A DNA stretch of 45,149 nucleotides, taken from contig CALLZY010000065.1 of NCBI GenBank assembly GCA_937858715.1, positions 1 through 45,149 of the forward strand, in the 5' to 3' direction. Of this stretch, positions 1-8,885 are shown one piece after another (the first letter of the stretch is position 1; every line of letters starts with the position of its first letter). The notes beneath the pieces were generated by a model that was not told the DNA's origin, did not search any database, and was given only the letters and a program-made list of their open reading frames with translations. The stretch is from an uncultured Chitinophagaceae bacterium (GTDB lineage: Bacteria; Bacteroidota; Bacteroidia; Chitinophagales; Chitinophagaceae). Both the position numbers and the translations under genes were made by a program.

Positions 1-1484
1 TCATCAGCTATAAAACTAAAATGTGTGGCAGCCGTAGAAGCTAAATGCCCGCCGGCAGAAAAGCCCATAATACCAATTTGGTTTTTATTAACCCCAAACT
101 CTTTTGCATTACTTCTTACGAATCGAATAGCCTGCTGAGCATCCTGCAATGGAGCAAGACTTTTATCAATGTTAATTGAATCATCAGGCAGCCGGTTCTT
201 TAAAACAAATGCAGTTATCCCCCACCTGTTCAATTCTTCGGCCACTCTTGTGCCTTCTTTGTCGAATGCAAGAATTGCATATCCGCCACCGGGGCAAATG
301 ACAACAGCTTTACCATTGGGCTTTTGCGGACGAAAAACAGTAAGCGTTGGGTTACTGATCTTTGAAATGCGTGTAACATTGTCTTTTGTAACAGCAGTTT
401 CTTTATCAACAACAGACTTATTGTTCGGGACCGTTTTATATAAGTTAATCATCTCCGGTTTCTTTTCTTTGAATGCTGAGTAGTCAAAAGGTTTGGGCCT
501 GCCGACAAACCAAAGATACCTGTCAGCCTCTGGTTCTTTATAAGTATCAAAGACACTCTCTTTCTTATATTGATTTGCTTCTTTTGAGGTCAGCTGTTTC
601 GACCACTTTACTCTCTTATCAAATACGGCTCCTTCGCCGGTATTTTTATATTCAGCATAAAAAGCAGTTTTTTCGTTCTCAGGATTTCCCCAGTTGTTCC
701 ACCCATCCGGGGCGATTACTCCAGGCAAATCACAATTCAGAAAAACTGTACGGGCATATGCCCGCCAGGGCCGGCCGAGATAAAGTTTAGTAACATTCGT
801 ATCGGCAACAATTTTACAGTCTTTAAAAACATATCCAAAATTGCTGCGCCTGTAAGTGCTTGCAGCAGTAATAAATGAATTGCTTTTCCCTTTTATTGTA
901 CATCCCTGGAAAAGTGCTGTTGACGGGCCAAAAATAAAATCAGTTGTCCCTTCAATATAGCAGTTCTCAAAAAATTGCCTTGCTCCTTCTCCGGCAGTAA
1001 AAATAGTATCCTGGTTCCCCAAAAACTTACAGTTTTTAAACACCGCCTTATCTGCATCCACATATAATGCCAGCGCCTGTCCTACTGGCCCGGCGGAGTT
1101 TGCAAATGTGATATTCTCTGCCCTGAAACGGTTACCTGAAATTTTTGCTGTGTAAGAAGTAAAAGTGGTGTGTTTACCTTTCCCCGAATAATCATTCCAG
1201 GTAATGACAGTGCTGTCCACATTTTCGCCAATGAAAGTTACATCTGTGTTATTGGCCGGCAATTCAATCTTTTCATTGTACACTCCGTTCTTAATATACA
1301 AGGTAATGGGTGCCAGCGGATACACCCGCATCGCATCAATAGCGTCCTGTATAGTTGTATATTCACCAGTGCCGTCTTTCGCCACCGTAAAAACATACTT
1401 GTACTGCTGCGGGTTAGCAGTTTGCGAAAAAGACTGATTGCACAATAACAATCCGGCTAACAGTAAGACTAATAATCTGTTCAT
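1..1484 (-). CDS. Pectin methylesterase (CE8) fused to an alpha/beta-hydrolase acetyl esterase domain, partial at the left edge
   Basis: The reading frame opens at the ATG at 1484 and runs without a stop to the window edge (494 codons seen). Residues 1-21 form a signal peptide. Residues about 30-300 carry the CE8 blocks: GVYNEK (67-72), GQALAL (135-140), GNQDTIF (156-162; catalytic Asp159), TTDFIFG (180-186; catalytic Asp182) and LGRPW (236-240; catalytic Arg238). After a linker, residues about 375-494 begin a serine esterase: ICPGGGY oxyanion-hole motif, APLQDAQ, and the nucleophile elbow GFSAGG near residue 476. The acid and His of that triad lie off-window. The family removes methyl esters from homogalacturonan; the second domain probably removes acetyl groups. 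The esterase domain closely resembles the separate gene at 3814-4737. The start overlaps the previous stop as TAATG, indicating translational coupling. Exported, probably periplasmic. Confidence 0.93.
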   Translation of the reverse strand, partial: MNRLLVLLLAGLLLCNQSFSQTANPQQYKYVFTVAKDGTGEYTTIQDAIDAMRVYPLAPITLYIKNGVYNEKIELPANNTDVTFIGENVDSTVITWNDYSGKGKHTTFTSYTAKISGNRFRAENITFANSAGPVGQALALYVDADKAVFKNCKFLGNQDTIFTAGEGARQFFENCYIEGTTDFIFGPSTALFQGCTIKGKSNSFITAASTYRRSNFGYVFKDCKIVADTNVTKLYLGRPWRAYARTVFLNCDLPGVIAPDGWNNWGNPENEKTAFYAEYKNTGEGAVFDKRVKWSKQLTSKEANQYKKESVFDTYKEPEADRYLWFVGRPKPFDYSAFKEKKPEMINLYKTVPNNKSVVDKETAVTKDNVTRISKISNPTLTVFRPQKPNGKAVVICPGGGYAILAFDKEGTRVAEELNRWGITAFVLKNRLPDDSINIDKSLAPLQDAQQAIRFVRSNAKEFGVNKNQIGIMGFSAGGHLASTAATHFSFIAD

Positions 1485-2464
1485 TACTTCGAAAATGTTT
1501 TTTTCAAAAATTCATGAATACATTCAACCATCGGTTCAAACCAGGGACGGAAGAAACAAAATGAATGCGGCGATCCTTCAAATGTTTTAACTTCTGAATA
1601 AATATTACCTGCATTCAGCACTTTAATAAAATCATCCCTGCCAGCATGCATCCTCTCAACCGAGCTGTTAAGAAAAAGAAATGGCGGAGACTGAGCATTA
1701 ACATGTGTGAGCGGAGATGCCTGTTTAAAAATTTCAATATTTTCTGAAAGAGTATAACCCAGCCACAAAGCAGAAGCTCCTTTTTTTTGTTTATCTCCCA
1801 TCTCGCTGCTTTCTGTTTTAACAAAAGATAAAGTACCATCGATATCAATAACCGCATTTACCCGGGCGGGATGTTTACCAGTGCCAGTTTCGCCTTCAAA
1901 AGCCGGATTATCATTGGTCACTCCCATAAGTGCCGCCAGCTGGCCGCCGGCTGAATGTCCGGCTATAACAACTTTAGAATTATCAATCTGGTATTTTTTT
2001 GCTTTCATTTTTACCCACCGGATGGCAGCTTTAATATCATGCACCGCAGCAGGATACAGCGCTTCTGTCGAAAGTCTGTATTCGGGAGTAAAGCAAACAT
2101 AACCAAGTAAAGCAAGCCTTTGCATTAACTGGTGGTGCATGGCTTTATCACCACTTCGCCAGCCTCCTCCGTGAATAAATATAACAGCAGTTCTTTCTTT
2201 TAATTTTTTATCAGCAGGATAAAACACATCCAGTTTCAATTCTATCTTACCAATCTTCCGATAAATAATATTTCGTCCTTCTTTTATTTTATCGGATACA
2301 GTATCGGAAACAATTGTTATGTAAGGATGGTTTCTGATATGCTTTCTATATTCGTTCGCAACTGAATACGATGTATCCCTTATTCCAGTGACACCACTAA
2401 TATCCTGTGCAAAGGCATCAGAAATAAAACTGATTGAAAAAAATAATATTATTCTTCTAATCAT
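1484..2464 (-). CDS. Exported alpha/beta-hydrolase carbohydrate esterase (BD-FAE / acetyl esterase type)
   Basis: A 326-residue protein with an N-terminal signal peptide (about residues 1-19, ending AFA-Q). It shows the oxyanion-hole motif HGGGW (98-102), the nucleophile elbow GHSAGG (Ser171), an HAGRDD segment (273-278) holding a likely acid, and a C-terminal His (GSPH, His300). That is a complete Ser-Asp-His triad of the esterase/lipase family that includes acetylxylan and feruloyl esterases. The exact ester (acetyl, feruloyl or other) cannot be read from sequence; the pectin operon suggests acetyl or feruloyl groups on pectin side chains. It is 45 bp downstream of the DUF1593 gene and overlaps the CE8 fusion start by one base (TAATG). 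Confidence 0.85.
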   Translation of the reverse strand: MIRRIILFFSISFISDAFAQDISGVTGIRDTSYSVANEYRKHIRNHPYITIVSDTVSDKIKEGRNIIYRKIGKIELKLDVFYPADKKLKERTAVIFIHGGGWRSGDKAMHHQLMQRLALLGYVCFTPEYRLSTEALYPAAVHDIKAAIRWVKMKAKKYQIDNSKVVIAGHSAGGQLAALMGVTNDNPAFEGETGTGKHPARVNAVIDIDGTLSFVKTESSEMGDKQKKGASALWLGYTLSENIEIFKQASPLTHVNAQSPPFLFLNSSVERMHAGRDDFIKVLNAGNIYSEVKTFEGSPHSFCFFRPWFEPMVECIHEFLKKTFSK

Positions 2465-2509
2465 GTTCTTTTAACCAGTTGTTATTAATATAATTTTCAT
2501 ACTGTTACT

Positions 2510-3808
2510 TTAATAGAGCCATGCCCATTTTTTTGCCCAGTCTGACAATACATCGTGGCTCCATTTTGATACTGTCTTTGCACCTTGCAAAACTCCATCA
2601 AAAAAGATATTATCTCCACGATCGGTGTACCAATTGGGTCCTAAATTATAATCTGCTGGCCTTTTCTCACCCGGCCAATTATTATGAACAACCAACTGAC
2701 CGTTTTGCTCAGCAAAGCCAGGGATGAAAGAAGTTATTTTATAAGATAAGGTTTCTGATTGCTTGGGACAATACCGAATTGCATATTCTCCGTTACCAAG
2801 ACAGAATCCCTGCCATTTCTGTTCTCCGATTTTAGCCATGACTGTCATAGTAAAACATGATGAATCCGCAGGAATATTGATAACCGGGCCATTGAAACGA
2901 AATTCTATAACCGAGCATACTGTTACTGTATCTGCAATTATTGTATTTCGATTATAAATGATTCTTGGACTGCGATTAAAGGTTTCAAAACTTCCTCCCC
3001 AGCTTTCTTTGAACGGATCGTTGGGGTCGCCGTCCATCATATACAGCAAAGAAGGCGTATCTCCCATTTTGACATTTCCCTTGTAATAGTTTGCAAAATC
3101 CCTGCCCAGATAACCGGCACTTTTGATGTATCGGTCATAATAGCTTTTATCTTTTACGCTATCGGGTATGTTATTATTTGAAAAGAACCCGTAATAAGAA
3201 CTATTGCACTCTATAAACCAAAGATTGGGAAAATTTGAAACGATGTAAGCGTAGCTATTGGCACTCCATTTTTTGTTAGGTCCGCCAATCCAGTACACTT
3301 TTATTTTTGATTGTATTTCTGGTGCATCATGCAGTGCCTGAGCCAAATCATCCAGGCCACCCCAAACCAGTACCCAAAGGGGTTGTTTGTTTTTCTTTTT
3401 TGCACATTTAATTATCCAGTTTGAACCTTCGGTTGCTGTTGTGTACCCAGCAAATGGAGCGGTTCCGGATCTTCCCTGTTTGCATACAGCCCGTAACGAT
3501 GCAGGTGAAGGATAGTCTTTCTGGTGTTTCTTCAGCAAAGGCAAATCTTTCTCATACAAATCTATCATCCGCAACAACTCACTCTTATTCCCTTTTCCAT
3601 ACGAAGGCGATGAAACAAATCCTTCCGTTTTGAACAAGTGGCTGTACATCAAAAAATGAGTCATCGATTGGTTATCATCGGGGTCTGTACCACCTATATC
3701 GGTGCTGATCAAAATACGAGGCTTTACAGGCACAGGCTGTTGAGCAAAAAGTGCATTGCTACTTATGAAGTAAAAAGCAACCAATAGCATTTGCCTGTTA
3801 ACTATCAT
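2510..3808 (-). CDS. DUF1593 (nucleoside hydrolase-like) exported protein
   Basis: A 432-residue protein with a signal peptide (about 1-22). Residues about 31-300 match my memory of the DUF1593 domain, which has a nucleoside-hydrolase-like fold: an Asp-rich N-terminal strand ILISTDIGGTDPDD (residues 32-45), then WVLVWGGLDDLAQAL and the YWIGGPNKKW region. The Asp cluster resembles the calcium/ribose-binding DxDxxxDD motif of nucleoside hydrolases. The rest (about 310-432) is a beta-rich domain typical of this family. The substrate is unknown; its place between two esterases in a pectin operon suggests action on a plant glycan or glycoside, which is inference. It starts 5 bp after the stop of the esterase gene, so it is co-transcribed. 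Confidence 0.75.
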   Translation of the reverse strand: MIVNRQMLLVAFYFISSNALFAQQPVPVKPRILISTDIGGTDPDDNQSMTHFLMYSHLFKTEGFVSSPSYGKGNKSELLRMIDLYEKDLPLLKKHQKDYPSPASLRAVCKQGRSGTAPFAGYTTATEGSNWIIKCAKKKNKQPLWVLVWGGLDDLAQALHDAPEIQSKIKVYWIGGPNKKWSANSYAYIVSNFPNLWFIECNSSYYGFFSNNNIPDSVKDKSYYDRYIKSAGYLGRDFANYYKGNVKMGDTPSLLYMMDGDPNDPFKESWGGSFETFNRSPRIIYNRNTIIADTVTVCSVIEFRFNGPVINIPADSSCFTMTVMAKIGEQKWQGFCLGNGEYAIRYCPKQSETLSYKITSFIPGFAEQNGQLVVHNNWPGEKRPADYNLGPNWYTDRGDNIFFDGVLQGAKTVSKWSHDVLSDWAKKWAWLY

Positions 3809-3813
3809 CTCTT

Positions 3814-4737
3814 CTATTTAAAAGGTATTGGCGTGACAAATTTCATTTCTTTCAGCCACAACTCCAGCAGATTCATCCATAAGTCTGTAGAACCGGGGTT
3901 CTCATCCAGCCGTATTCCATGTCCGCCCTGCGGAAAAATATGAAGGCTTGCATTTATCTTTTTTTCAACCAGGGCTGAATAAAATAACAAACTGTTCTGC
4001 ACTTTTACGGTACTGTCGTTTTGTGCATGAACAATAAAAGCCGGTGGTGTACAGGGTGAAACTTGTAACTCATTTGAATATTGTTCGGCCATTTGTTTTG
4101 TCGTATCTGCTCCCAGGAAGTTTCTTTTACTGCCGCCATGTGCATATTTGCCCATCGTAACTACCGGCGATAACAACACCATAAAATCAGGATTGCACTT
4201 TACCGAATCAAGATTGTCATCAATCCGGGATTCATCCTTGCAGTGGGTGCCTGACATACCGGCAACATGACCTCCGGCACTAATTCCCATCACACCAACT
4301 TTTGCGGGGTTGATATTCCATGTATTTGCATTTGACCTTATCAACTTCATAGCCCTTTGGGCATCCTGAAGCGGAGCAAGTTGCCTGCTGAGCAAATCCT
4401 TTTGATGTGGTAACCGGTACACAAGGACAAAGGCATTTATACCAAGGGTGTTAAACCACTTTGCAATATTGAAGCCATTATATATGTATGACACCCTCTC
4501 GTAACCACCGCCGGGACAAATGAGTACTGCCGTTCCTGTATTTTCTGATTTCGGCACTACAAAAGAATATATGCCCGGTGTTGCCACCTTCCATATTCGT
4601 TCGTTGTATATACTGTCTGTTAGCTTAACCCCATTTGTATTTGGCTTTTTGCCGTCAGGCCAGAGGGAAACAAGTTCCTGACCATTCATTCTCAAAAACG
4701 AAAGGAAACAGACAGAAAGAAAGATTAACAGCCTCAT
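3814..4737 (-). CDS. Exported alpha/beta-hydrolase acetyl esterase
   Basis: A 307-residue protein with a signal peptide (about 1-19). Visible motifs are LICPGGGYE (72-80; oxyanion hole), APLQDAQRAM (121-130), the nucleophile elbow GISAGG (Ser153), HAQNDSTV (Asp241) and GGHG (His273), giving a full Ser-Asp-His triad. This is the acetyl-esterase group often annotated as acetylxylan or pectin acetylesterase in Bacteroidota. It is paralogous to the C-terminal domain of the CE8 fusion at 1-1484 (shared CPGGGY, LAPLQDAQ, RSNA and SAGGH blocks). Its ATG overlaps the stop of the CE12 gene as ATGA. Confidence 0.85.
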   Translation of the reverse strand: MRLLIFLSVCFLSFLRMNGQELVSLWPDGKKPNTNGVKLTDSIYNERIWKVATPGIYSFVVPKSENTGTAVLICPGGGYERVSYIYNGFNIAKWFNTLGINAFVLVYRLPHQKDLLSRQLAPLQDAQRAMKLIRSNANTWNINPAKVGVMGISAGGHVAGMSGTHCKDESRIDDNLDSVKCNPDFMVLLSPVVTMGKYAHGGSKRNFLGADTTKQMAEQYSNELQVSPCTPPAFIVHAQNDSTVKVQNSLLFYSALVEKKINASLHIFPQGGHGIRLDENPGSTDLWMNLLELWLKEMKFVTPIPFK

Positions 4738-5483
4738 TTTTTAACTGGTTTAAAAATGCGTTCTGCCAGCTCCGGCAGCTGGCCTCTTATTTCATTTAAT
4801 ACTAACTGTGCCACAAGTCTTGCCCCCAACTCCGAGAAATGTGTATTATCTTCTTTGCCTTCCGGATAATTTGGATGCTCGCCGGATTTTAACTGCAGAA
4901 ATAAAAGTTTGGATTGCTCCATACCAAACCGCTGATACAACTGCTGTGTTAGTTTATCCATATCAAACAGCAATATTTTTTCTTCAGCAGCCACATCACG
5001 GGTTATTTGTGCATACACATCATGTGTGCCCACAACAATACCTGTACTGTCAAACTTTCTTCGGGCCATAGGTGTAAGCAAAACAGGAATCAGTTTTTTC
5101 TGTCTTGCCTCTGCCACATATTGTTTCAGATTATTCTTAAACTCTGCTTCTGTTGTATATGTTTTCTTCGTCGGCACTTCATCATTATGGCCAAACTGGA
5201 TAAAAACATAATCACCTTCAGAGCTCTCATCTATTATCTGCTGCCACAAGCCTTCCTTGCGGAATGAACTGGTACTCCGGCCATTTTTTGCTTTGTTAAC
5301 AACCGTAACGGTACTGTCCCAGAAATATACAAAGGGCATTCCCCACCCGGTTTCAGGAAAAGCCTTTACATCCTTAATACTGGCAGTACTGTCACCAGCA
5401 ATAAATATTTTTAACTTCTTTTTCTCCGGAAGAAAAAAGGCAAATAACAAAAACACAAACGGGAACACTGCGGCATTTTTCAT
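4734..5483 (-). CDS. Rhamnogalacturonan acetylesterase-like SGNH hydrolase (CE12)
   Basis: A 249-residue protein with a hydrophobic N-terminus (about 1-19, probable signal peptide). SGNH blocks are intact: GDSTAS (block I, Ser nucleophile, about residue 32), NKAKNGRST (block II Gly), QFGHNDE (block III Asn) and EDNTHFSELGA (block V Asp and His). Length and the GDSTAS/HFSELGA signatures fit CE12 rhamnogalacturonan acetylesterase, which removes acetyl groups from the galacturonic acid of rhamnogalacturonan I. Both ends overlap neighbours by 4 bp (ATGA), with the pectate lyase upstream and an esterase downstream, so translation is probably coupled. Confidence 0.9.
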   Translation of the reverse strand: MKNAAVFPFVFLLFAFFLPEKKKLKIFIAGDSTASIKDVKAFPETGWGMPFVYFWDSTVTVVNKAKNGRSTSSFRKEGLWQQIIDESSEGDYVFIQFGHNDEVPTKKTYTTEAEFKNNLKQYVAEARQKKLIPVLLTPMARRKFDSTGIVVGTHDVYAQITRDVAAEEKILLFDMDKLTQQLYQRFGMEQSKLLFLQLKSGEHPNYPEGKEDNTHFSELGARLVAQLVLNEIRGQLPELAERIFKPVKK

Positions 5484-6907
5484 TTCGTAATACTATTTAT
5501 ATATACTTCAATGTTTGTATAATATTTATGCAGAGTATTTAATGAGGCATCTGCTGGGCTGGATGGGTTCAATCCGTTTTTCTGTTCCCATTCATCAGGT
5601 ATGCCATCATTATCAGCATCAGTCTGCGCCGGTAAAGAACGAAGTGCCGGCCATGCATTTACTGTTAACTCATATGCAGTGCCATGCGGGTATCCACCCT
5701 GCACATCAACTAAGCGGCCTGTTCTGTTTCTTACATCGTTGATGATGCGTTCATCAAGTGTATCTCTTCTGAAACTTGCTCCCCCGTATTTCAGCACATC
5801 TTCATACGCTTCCTTTGCTGATTTAACAGGAATCAGTTCTGCCGGAAATTGCTTATCCATGATTGCTTCTTTTTTGTCGGCGTCGGTGCCTCCATTACCC
5901 ATGTCAATACCCAGCCAATTGTTTTTTGAAATATCTTTTGCTTCATCCACAAAATTTCCATCAACATACCATTTGCCATAGGGCAGTTGTTCTGTTTTTG
6001 ATGGATTCACTATCCGGTACCTTACATTTTTGTTTGTAGAGGGCCCGTATTTGTAGTAGTTGTTTACAATATTATATTGCCCTGCTTCACCTCCATACAC
6101 ATTATTACCACCCCAGTTGTAGATTACATTATTGCGGTAATCAGCAAACTCCTGTGCAGCCCCAAGTCTTGCTCCGTTAAATCTTGGATTACGGTTATTA
6201 CAATGGGCAAAAAGGTTATGATGCGCTGTAAGATGAATACCTCCCCAGATACCGCCGTAACCATGATGTTCCCAGTCTTTATCTCCCGTCTCAAAGTGAT
6301 AGGAATAGTTCAGTGGTTCAGAAATGATATTCCATTGCAAGGTTGTGCTGTCTCCTCCATAAATAGAGAAACATTCGTCCGTACTCCAGCTTATGCTGCA
6401 ATGATCAACGACAATATTCTTTCTTCTTGATCCGCCAAAAGCGTCATCACCGCCGCTGCCATCCACCATCCCCATTTGTCTCTGATACTTATCACCCATG
6501 CGAAACCGCATATAACGGACAACGATATTGTCACCACCGAGACTCACCGGCTCGTCGGCAATACAAATGCCATCACCCGGTGCTGTTTGCCCCGCAATGG
6601 TTATATCTCCCTTAATCGTCAGTTTTGAATCAAGATGAATCGTTCCGGAAACAGCGAAGACAACTATTCTTTTTCCCTTTGCTTCTGCTGCGTCCCGAAA
6701 GCTACCCGGACCGTTATCGTTTAAGTTGGAAACCACATACACTTTGCCGCCGCGGCCGCCAGTCGTATATTTTCCAAAACCTTCAGCACCTGGAAAAGCG
6801 ATAGCTTTCTCTTCCGCTGAAGCCGCTATTCCGGTTCCTGCTTGTTGCGCACAGGAAGCAAAACTCAACAAATAAAGGCCGGCAGTAATTAATTTCTTTT
6901 TGTTCAT
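5480..6907 (-). CDS. Pectate lyase, PL1 type, with C-terminal Asp-rich EF-hand-like segment
   Basis: A 475-residue protein. The N-terminus is a signal peptide with a probable lipoprotein Cys (SFASC, Cys19). The right-handed parallel beta-helix runs from about residue 37 (AFPGAEGFG, TTGGRGG, VVSNLNDNGPGSFRDA) through the ladder IVVFAVSGTI, ITIAGQTAPG, NIVVRYMRFRMGD, VVDHCSISWSTDE and YRNNVIYNWGG. This signature is typical of Bacteroidota pectate lyases of family PL1 or relatives. Near the C-terminus a DADNDGIPDEWE segment is a calcium-binding TSP3/dockerin-like motif. It cleaves de-esterified homogalacturonan by beta-elimination, leaving unsaturated ends that GH105 enzymes remove. It is the first enzyme gene after susD1, separated from it by a terminator-like hairpin. 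Confidence 0.88.
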   Translation of the reverse strand: MNKKKLITAGLYLLSFASCAQQAGTGIAASAEEKAIAFPGAEGFGKYTTGGRGGKVYVVSNLNDNGPGSFRDAAEAKGKRIVVFAVSGTIHLDSKLTIKGDITIAGQTAPGDGICIADEPVSLGGDNIVVRYMRFRMGDKYQRQMGMVDGSGGDDAFGGSRRKNIVVDHCSISWSTDECFSIYGGDSTTLQWNIISEPLNYSYHFETGDKDWEHHGYGGIWGGIHLTAHHNLFAHCNNRNPRFNGARLGAAQEFADYRNNVIYNWGGNNVYGGEAGQYNIVNNYYKYGPSTNKNVRYRIVNPSKTEQLPYGKWYVDGNFVDEAKDISKNNWLGIDMGNGGTDADKKEAIMDKQFPAELIPVKSAKEAYEDVLKYGGASFRRDTLDERIINDVRNRTGRLVDVQGGYPHGTAYELTVNAWPALRSLPAQTDADNDGIPDEWEQKNGLNPSSPADASLNTLHKYYTNIEVYINSITK

Positions 6908-6934
6908 ATATTATTTCAGACGAGATTAAAAAAA

Positions 6935-6975
6935 TAAGGCTGCACCCCTTACTACTCACCGGGAATGCAGCCTTA
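6935..6975 (-). terminator. Terminator or attenuator hairpin between susD1 and the pectate lyase gene
   Basis: Perfect 10-bp inverted arms TAAGGCTGCA (6935-6944) and TGCAGCCTTA (6966-6975) enclose a 21-nt loop that itself has CCC/GGG pairing potential. On the minus strand the hairpin is followed at once by a run of seven T (6928-6934). It starts 25 bp after the susD1 stop and ends 28 bp before the lyase ATG. No separate promoter for the lyase is obvious, so partial termination that keeps susCD mRNA above enzyme mRNA is the simplest reading. Confidence 0.8.
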
Positions 6976-7000
6976 ATAAAAAAACGAGTATGAGAAAAAA

Positions 7001-8860
7001 TCAGTACCCCGGGTTTTGCGGTCTCAAATTTGGATTAGCATCAATTGCCGGCTGTGGCAAAGGCAGTAATTCTCCTTTACCTGTTGCATAACCCGTTGCA
7101 TACCTTGCCACACATGTTGTATTAATACCAGAGCTCAACCAAGTTACTTTTGTTGTTCCTGATGGAGTGGCTGTTGGTGCTGTTTTATAAAGTGAATTGT
7201 ACCATAGCCCCCCAATATTATTATTGTCCGAAGTTGTAGCTGAGTAATAGTACATAGAAGTTGGTAGGGAAGCAGTTAAACAATATGATGGATAGCCAGC
7301 CATATATGTCGGGTTTACCATCACAGTACTTGTTGACATCTTCAGCATATTAGCTTTGCTTTCAGAAAGTGCTGCCGCAAGAAGATTCCACCTGATTAAG
7401 TCATACTTACGAATACCTTCTCCACCCAACTCAAGAGCTCTTTCCCTGACTAAATACTTGAAAAAATCAGCTTTCGACAAACCCGAAGGAATATCAACTG
7501 TGGCATCAGGTGTTGTAATTGGTTTTCCATAGCCTCTTCTTCTAACCATGTTTATTGCATCATATGCAGTAGTAGTTGGTCCACTCAGTTCATTTTCTGC
7601 TTCAGCATACATCATCAACACATCTGAAAAGCGGATTATTTGCCATTTAAGACTAAAATACTGAATGGCATTCGTCGGTGCTATTACCGGATTTGTTATC
7701 CAGTCTCTCCTGTATTTACCATCAACAAGGTTAGTAATTGCCTGTCCCTGGCGGTTGCCATTTAAAAGTGTAAAATAAAATGCCAGCGTTACATCTCTTC
7801 TCTGATCAGTTGAGTCAAAAAGATAAATATATGTGGGCAAAGGGTTAACACTGCTATTGCCCAAATTGTTTACCCTTGGACCGTTATAATATCCCAGTTT
7901 GGTATCTTCTGCCGCATTCAGGCCAATTGCACTTGCCTGAAACATCAACTCACCATTGGGGTCTGTAATAGCACGGGCATTCACCTGATCTTTCCAAAGA
8001 GTTTTAAAGTTCGGGTTCAATGAATGTTGCCCAGAGCTCATTATCTCACTGCACTCCTGTTTTGCCATTTGATAATACGTAAGATAATCTGCAGGCCGCT
8101 GCACCGTACCATTTGTGTACAGCTTATATCCGCCTCTGAATAAAGCTATCCTGGCCCTAAGAGCTTTAACAGATCCTTTAGTAATCCTCTCATCAAGTAC
8201 GTCTCCTATGGAAGTAACTTCACTTTTCCATGGTACCAATGTAGCTGCAATCGCTAAATCGCTCAATAAACGGTTATAAAGAGTATCTGCATTTGTTCTC
8301 ACCGGGAAGGGGTCTGTTAACGACATTGTTGAAGCGGAAACAAAATGTGCAGGTAAATCACCCCAATTGCGAATCGCCTCAAAATAGAACTGAGCCCTCA
8401 GGGTCAATGCCTCACCATACATTCTTCTGAGTTGCTTCTTTTCCTGTTCACTTCCATTTGTGTACATGCCCATTTTGGGAATATTGTCAATACAAATATT
8501 AGCAAACTCAATACCCTGAAATAGCTGGTTAAAAGGGTTTGTAATTTGAGCATTGCCCGGAGTTGCTGCATAACGGGCTATATCCCTTCTGTCATTGTCA
8601 GATGTTCCTGTCGGACCCTGCATTTCGTCATTATCAAGCGGATAGTAAAGACTAAGCCTGATACCATAACCGGCATCACCCACAAGACGACTATATACAC
8701 CGGCAATAGCCTTGTATGTAGTGGAAACATCGGTGAATACCTGGGAGGCATCCACGTCAGTAATTGGCTTTTGATCAAGAAATTTTTTACACCCCGTCAC
8801 AGCAATCATTGATACAACCAGTGTAACTGCTGTCAGCCTGTTTAAAAATTTTGAACTCAT
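7001..8860 (-). CDS. SusD/RagB family outer-membrane glycan-binding lipoprotein (pectin locus)
   Basis: A 619-residue protein with a lipoprotein signal (VTGC, Cys24) followed by KKFLDQKP, the usual start of mature SusD proteins. Typical SusD features follow: TPR-like helical region (TTYKAIAGVYSRL), LRAQFYFEAIRNWGDLP, the RFSDVLMMYAEAENEL segment and the ending LRPQNPGY. It binds glycan at the cell surface as the lid of the adjacent SusC1 channel. It lies 25 bp downstream of susC1 and is followed by a terminator-like hairpin. The specific ligand is inferred to be pectic because all downstream enzymes act on pectin. Confidence 0.96.
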   Translation of the reverse strand: MSSKFLNRLTAVTLVVSMIAVTGCKKFLDQKPITDVDASQVFTDVSTTYKAIAGVYSRLVGDAGYGIRLSLYYPLDNDEMQGPTGTSDNDRRDIARYAATPGNAQITNPFNQLFQGIEFANICIDNIPKMGMYTNGSEQEKKQLRRMYGEALTLRAQFYFEAIRNWGDLPAHFVSASTMSLTDPFPVRTNADTLYNRLLSDLAIAATLVPWKSEVTSIGDVLDERITKGSVKALRARIALFRGGYKLYTNGTVQRPADYLTYYQMAKQECSEIMSSGQHSLNPNFKTLWKDQVNARAITDPNGELMFQASAIGLNAAEDTKLGYYNGPRVNNLGNSSVNPLPTYIYLFDSTDQRRDVTLAFYFTLLNGNRQGQAITNLVDGKYRRDWITNPVIAPTNAIQYFSLKWQIIRFSDVLMMYAEAENELSGPTTTAYDAINMVRRRGYGKPITTPDATVDIPSGLSKADFFKYLVRERALELGGEGIRKYDLIRWNLLAAALSESKANMLKMSTSTVMVNPTYMAGYPSYCLTASLPTSMYYYSATTSDNNNIGGLWYNSLYKTAPTATPSGTTKVTWLSSGINTTCVARYATGYATGKGELLPLPQPAIDANPNLRPQNPGY

Positions 8861-8885
8861 ATAATAAGTTTTTATTTGTTTTAAA

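Noticed and set aside
1170-1448. Plus-strand open frames over the CE8 gene
   Set aside because: They are shadows of the minus-strand pectin methylesterase, which has all family motifs in order.
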